Shown one piece after another: positions 61,656 to 64,000 of a DNA stretch of 64,000 nt. Under the pieces are notes generated by a model that saw only the letters and a program-made list of their open reading frames with translations, did not search any database and was not told the DNA's origin. The position numbers and the translations under genes were made by a program. The stretch comes from Streptomyces sp. CG1 (GTDB taxonomy: Bacteria; Actinomycetota; Actinomycetes; Streptomycetales; Streptomycetaceae): positions 1,240,001 to 1,304,000 of the forward strand of contig NZ_CP163518.1 in the NCBI RefSeq assembly GCF_041080625.1. Direction: 5' to 3'. Positions within the stretch are counted from its first letter, which is position 1, and each line of letters opens with the position of its first letter.

Positions 61656-62936
61656 GTGGCAAACGAAAATGGGAAATCCGCCGACGAGCCTTACGTAATC
61701 CGCGGCCGAGGCAAGGACAAGGCCCCCTCGGGCACCTTCGCGCTTTTCGCCGACGTCAACTACAACGTAGGCGGACCACGGGACAAGATCCTCGTCATCC
61801 CAGCCAAGGGCACGGCAAACAACTTCAGCGATTACGGATTCGATCAGAGCGATGACGGCGTGAGCTCCGTCGTCAACAACACCACCAACGACAACATCCT
61901 CTTCACACGCACCAATCAGGGCGGCAGCCAGCTGCCCGTCAAGGCCGGCACGTCGATCGCCGACATGACGAAGATCCCCCTGGCGGGCAGCCCGACCAGC
62001 ACGTGGAACGACCAGGCACAGTCCGCCCTCGCCTTCGCCCAGCCAGTTCCGCTCCCTGTCTTCACCGCCCCTGCGGCCGGCGCGCAGACCGAAAACCGCC
62101 GCCAGCCCGTCCAGGGCACAGCCGCCCCCGACGTGCAGCAGGTGCTGCTCTACGAGGATGCCAAGCAGCTGGGCACCATCCCGGTCAAGGACAGCAAGTG
62201 GGAGTACACCCCGGACGCCGACTGGCCGCTCGGGCAGCACAACCTCGCCGCCATGGCCGTGCGCGACGACGTGACCTCGGGCAAGGCGTATCTGCGCTTC
62301 TACACCACGCTCCCGAACCCCGTCGTGGACATCACGTCACCCAAGAGCGGCGCGGAAGTCGACACCGGAGCCTCGATCACCGGCGTCGCCTTCAACGCCG
62401 ATTCAGTGAACCTCACCGAGGGCAGCACCAAGCTCGGCAGCGCCAAGGTCAACGGCCAGAACTGGTCCTTCCTCCACGAAGGCGGATGGAGCCCGGGCAG
62501 CCACACCGTGACGGCGAAGGCCGTGCGCGGCAGCCAGGAATCGGAACCCGACACGGTCACCTTCACCGCGGCGAAGAAGAACCTCACAGTGGACTACAAA
62601 TTCAACTCCAGCTGGCAGGACTGGGAGACCCAGAAGTACATCTACTCCTACGACATCACCATGTACGCCGGTGAATCCGACGTGAAACACTGGAACGTCG
62701 GATTCGGCCAGCTTCCAGTCGGGTCGGTGCTCTACAAGGAGTTCACCAACACCTTCTGGGGAATGATCATCGAAGACGGCTCCAACGGCGACATCCTGCT
62801 CGGCTCTCCCCCCGAGGGCATCCACGTCGTCCCGAAGGGCGGCAAGCTGGACATCCGCGTCCTCGTGCTCTACCCGACGCAAGACGAGGCGTACAAGCAC
62901 CTCTACGCCCTCTTCGCCAAGTCCCTGTCCCAGTAG
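61656..62936 (+). CDS. Ig-like repeat protein of unknown function
   Basis: A 426-residue protein with two or more Ig-like strands blocks (YLRFYTTLPNPVVDITSPKSG, SVNLTEGSTKLGSAKVNGQN, SHTVTAKAVRGSQESEPDTV). A different C-terminal domain (about 310-426) contains YIYSYDITMYAGESDVKHW and WGMIIEDGSNGDILLG. No signal peptide is seen. The GTG at 61656 follows GGAGAGGTGGAGA. It stands alone after the phage block; it could be a surface or adhesion protein exported by another route, or a phage-derived protein. Confidence 0.6.
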   Translation: MANENGKSADEPYVIRGRGKDKAPSGTFALFADVNYNVGGPRDKILVIPAKGTANNFSDYGFDQSDDGVSSVVNNTTNDNILFTRTNQGGSQLPVKAGTSIADMTKIPLAGSPTSTWNDQAQSALAFAQPVPLPVFTAPAAGAQTENRRQPVQGTAAPDVQQVLLYEDAKQLGTIPVKDSKWEYTPDADWPLGQHNLAAMAVRDDVTSGKAYLRFYTTLPNPVVDITSPKSGAEVDTGASITGVAFNADSVNLTEGSTKLGSAKVNGQNWSFLHEGGWSPGSHTVTAKAVRGSQESEPDTVTFTAAKKNLTVDYKFNSSWQDWETQKYIYSYDITMYAGESDVKHWNVGFGQLPVGSVLYKEFTNTFWGMIIEDGSNGDILLGSPPEGIHVVPKGGKLDIRVLVLYPTQDEAYKHLYALFAKSLSQ

Positions 62937-63067
62937 CGGCGCCCGCCGCCTGGCCCGGCGACGCCCTGCGGGCACCGCCGGGCCTCCCCGCTCGAGTGCG
63001 CCCTGATTCGTGAAAGATCGTCCATCCCGACGACATCGTCAACGTATGCCCATCAGACTGTCGAGCC

Positions 63068-63679
63068 ATGGCGAGTAGCTTGATCACGACGGTCATCGCA
63101 ATCTGTGGCACCCTGCTCGGCAGTGGTCTGACAGCGTTGACGGCGGCCCGGACTGAGCGGCGCAGGAACGAAGCCCTGGAACGACAGCAGATACGTGAAG
63201 AGGCTGCGCGCGATCGCACTCAGCGTCGCGAACTGGAGGCCGAGCACCAGAAATGGCGCAGAGACCGCAGGCAAGCCGCCTACCAGAGCCTGATGGACGC
63301 TGCCCATGAGGCGCAAGGTGCTATTTGGCAGCTTGGGCGGCTCACACTGGAACCGTTCGACCAGCATCGCTACGACATCAGGCGGGGGGCCGCGATCGAT
63401 GCTGTTCGCGCGATACGCCGCGCAGCCGACGCCGTTCAGTTGGAAGGGCCGGCAGAAGTTGCCCAGGCTGCCGAGGAATACGCGAAAGCCGTAGATCGGC
63501 ATATTGCACCGCCGGTTGAAGCCCTGATGCAGCTGAGCCAGGGGCCACTGAGTGAAGAGCAGCACGAGCGTTATCGCCAAACGGCTGCCGAGACGAACGC
63601 CCTGGTAGAGAGTTGCCAGCGACGTTTCGTTCCCCTGGCTCGCCAGGCGCTGGACGAGTTGATAGAGGACATCGATTAG
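63068..63679 (+). CDS. Membrane-anchored coiled-coil protein
   Basis: A 203-residue protein with one N-terminal hydrophobic helix (LITTVIAICGTLLGSGLTALT), then a charged coiled coil (about 28-75, with RRRNEALERQQIREEAA) and a helical C-terminus. Small proteins of this kind are common in Streptomyces, function unknown. ATG at 63068 has no good ribosome binding site. Confidence 0.65.
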   Translation: MASSLITTVIAICGTLLGSGLTALTAARTERRRNEALERQQIREEAARDRTQRRELEAEHQKWRRDRRQAAYQSLMDAAHEAQGAIWQLGRLTLEPFDQHRYDIRRGAAIDAVRAIRRAADAVQLEGPAEVAQAAEEYAKAVDRHIAPPVEALMQLSQGPLSEEQHERYRQTAAETNALVESCQRRFVPLARQALDELIEDID

Positions 63680-64000
63680 CGCATCTTCGGCGCGCACTCA
63701 GCCGCACGTTCCCCGCTCCGGTCCTGAACAATGAGCATCCAGGACTGCATGACCTCGTGCAGCCCTGGCCGATTGTCGGCGTCCGGGGAGGGCGACGTCG
63801 AGGGCAGTATGGTGATCTACGTGCAGACACTGCGGCTCGCTGTTATCGGCTGAGCTGGGATCTGCGTCCTCACCGCGGAGGCCCGCGCGGACGCCCCACC
63901 ACCATGTGGTGTGGGCCGGTTCCCCGACACATCGTCGCGGGACGGGGCCTCCCGAGTTGCGGGGTTGCCGTCCCGGAATCGGACAGCAGACCTTGCAGGT
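63680..64000. other. Right edge without a clear gene
   Basis: Some 320 bp. No frame with a ribosome binding site and protein-like character is seen, apart from frames overlapping the gene before it. The next gene probably lies outside the window. Confidence 0.5.

Noticed and set aside
60927..62240. A 437-residue frame on the minus strand
   Set aside because: Its left half is in a region without clear genes and its right half is antisense to a better-supported gene with a good ribosome binding site.

Overview
The window looks like chromosome from a high-GC actinomycete, most likely Streptomyces or a close relative. Evidence is the very high GC content, frequent GTG starts (and one TTG), GTGA/ATGA gene overlaps, and typical Streptomyces families (S-adenosylmethionine-dependent methyltransferase of the DUF574 type, DUF6177, DUF6507, DUF1876, Imm49, ricin-lectin proteins). 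This assignment is inference; no rRNA or other phylogenetic marker gene is present.

Region 1 (1-17.4 kb) is a complete type I-E CRISPR-Cas locus. The operon cas3-cse1-cse2-cas7-cas5-cas6-cas1-cas2 runs leftward (13.56 to 4.31 kb). Each side carries a large array transcribed away from the operon. Array 1 (1-4292, minus strand) has 40 complete repeats plus one that an ISL3-type insertion sequence has split, and it runs off the left edge. Array 2 (13744-17402, plus strand) has 61 repeats that fall into ordered sequence classes. The two leaders are homologous.

Region 2 (17.4-23.3 kb) holds a phage head module (portal, scaffold-like, head decoration, major capsid, two small genes) with a methyltransferase gene inserted in antisense. 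More phage head-tail joining genes lie at 59.0-60.8 kb, so one prophage module appears split by about 35 kb of unrelated DNA.

Region 3 (23.4-33.8 kb) may be a co-regulated metabolic or RNA-related system. It has a short RlmN/Cfr-like radical SAM enzyme, an archaeal-type aspartyl-tRNA synthetase behind a T-box riboswitch with a likely GAC specifier, and an operon of a 118-residue protein, a radical SAM/SPASM enzyme, a second radical SAM enzyme and a JmjC-like oxygenase. A KOW-domain protein, a 2H phosphoesterase and a zinc-ribbon XRE regulator follow. A shared palindromic element (ATATCAC-N4-GTGATAT type) lies upstream of the operon, in the RlmN-like/synthetase intergenic region and, as a partial copy, upstream of the regulator, suggesting one regulon.

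Region 4 (34.9-39.0 kb) carries a TPR protein, a MerR regulator fused to a DnaN-like clamp, a ricin-lectin protein and a 2-oxoglutarate/Fe(II) oxygenase.

Region 5 (39.2-58.8 kb) is rich in polymorphic toxins: a DUF6507/long-toxin pair ending in a PD-(D/E)xK-like nuclease with Imm49; a PrsW-like membrane protein fused to an RNase-type toxin with a double CdiI-like immunity protein; and a 1509-residue exported lectin/coiled-coil toxin ending in an LHH nuclease with a SUKH immunity protein. Possible orphan immunity genes, an ECF sigma factor operon and small conserved genes lie between.

Region 6 (59.0-64 kb) has the second phage block, an Ig-like repeat protein and a membrane-anchored coiled-coil protein.
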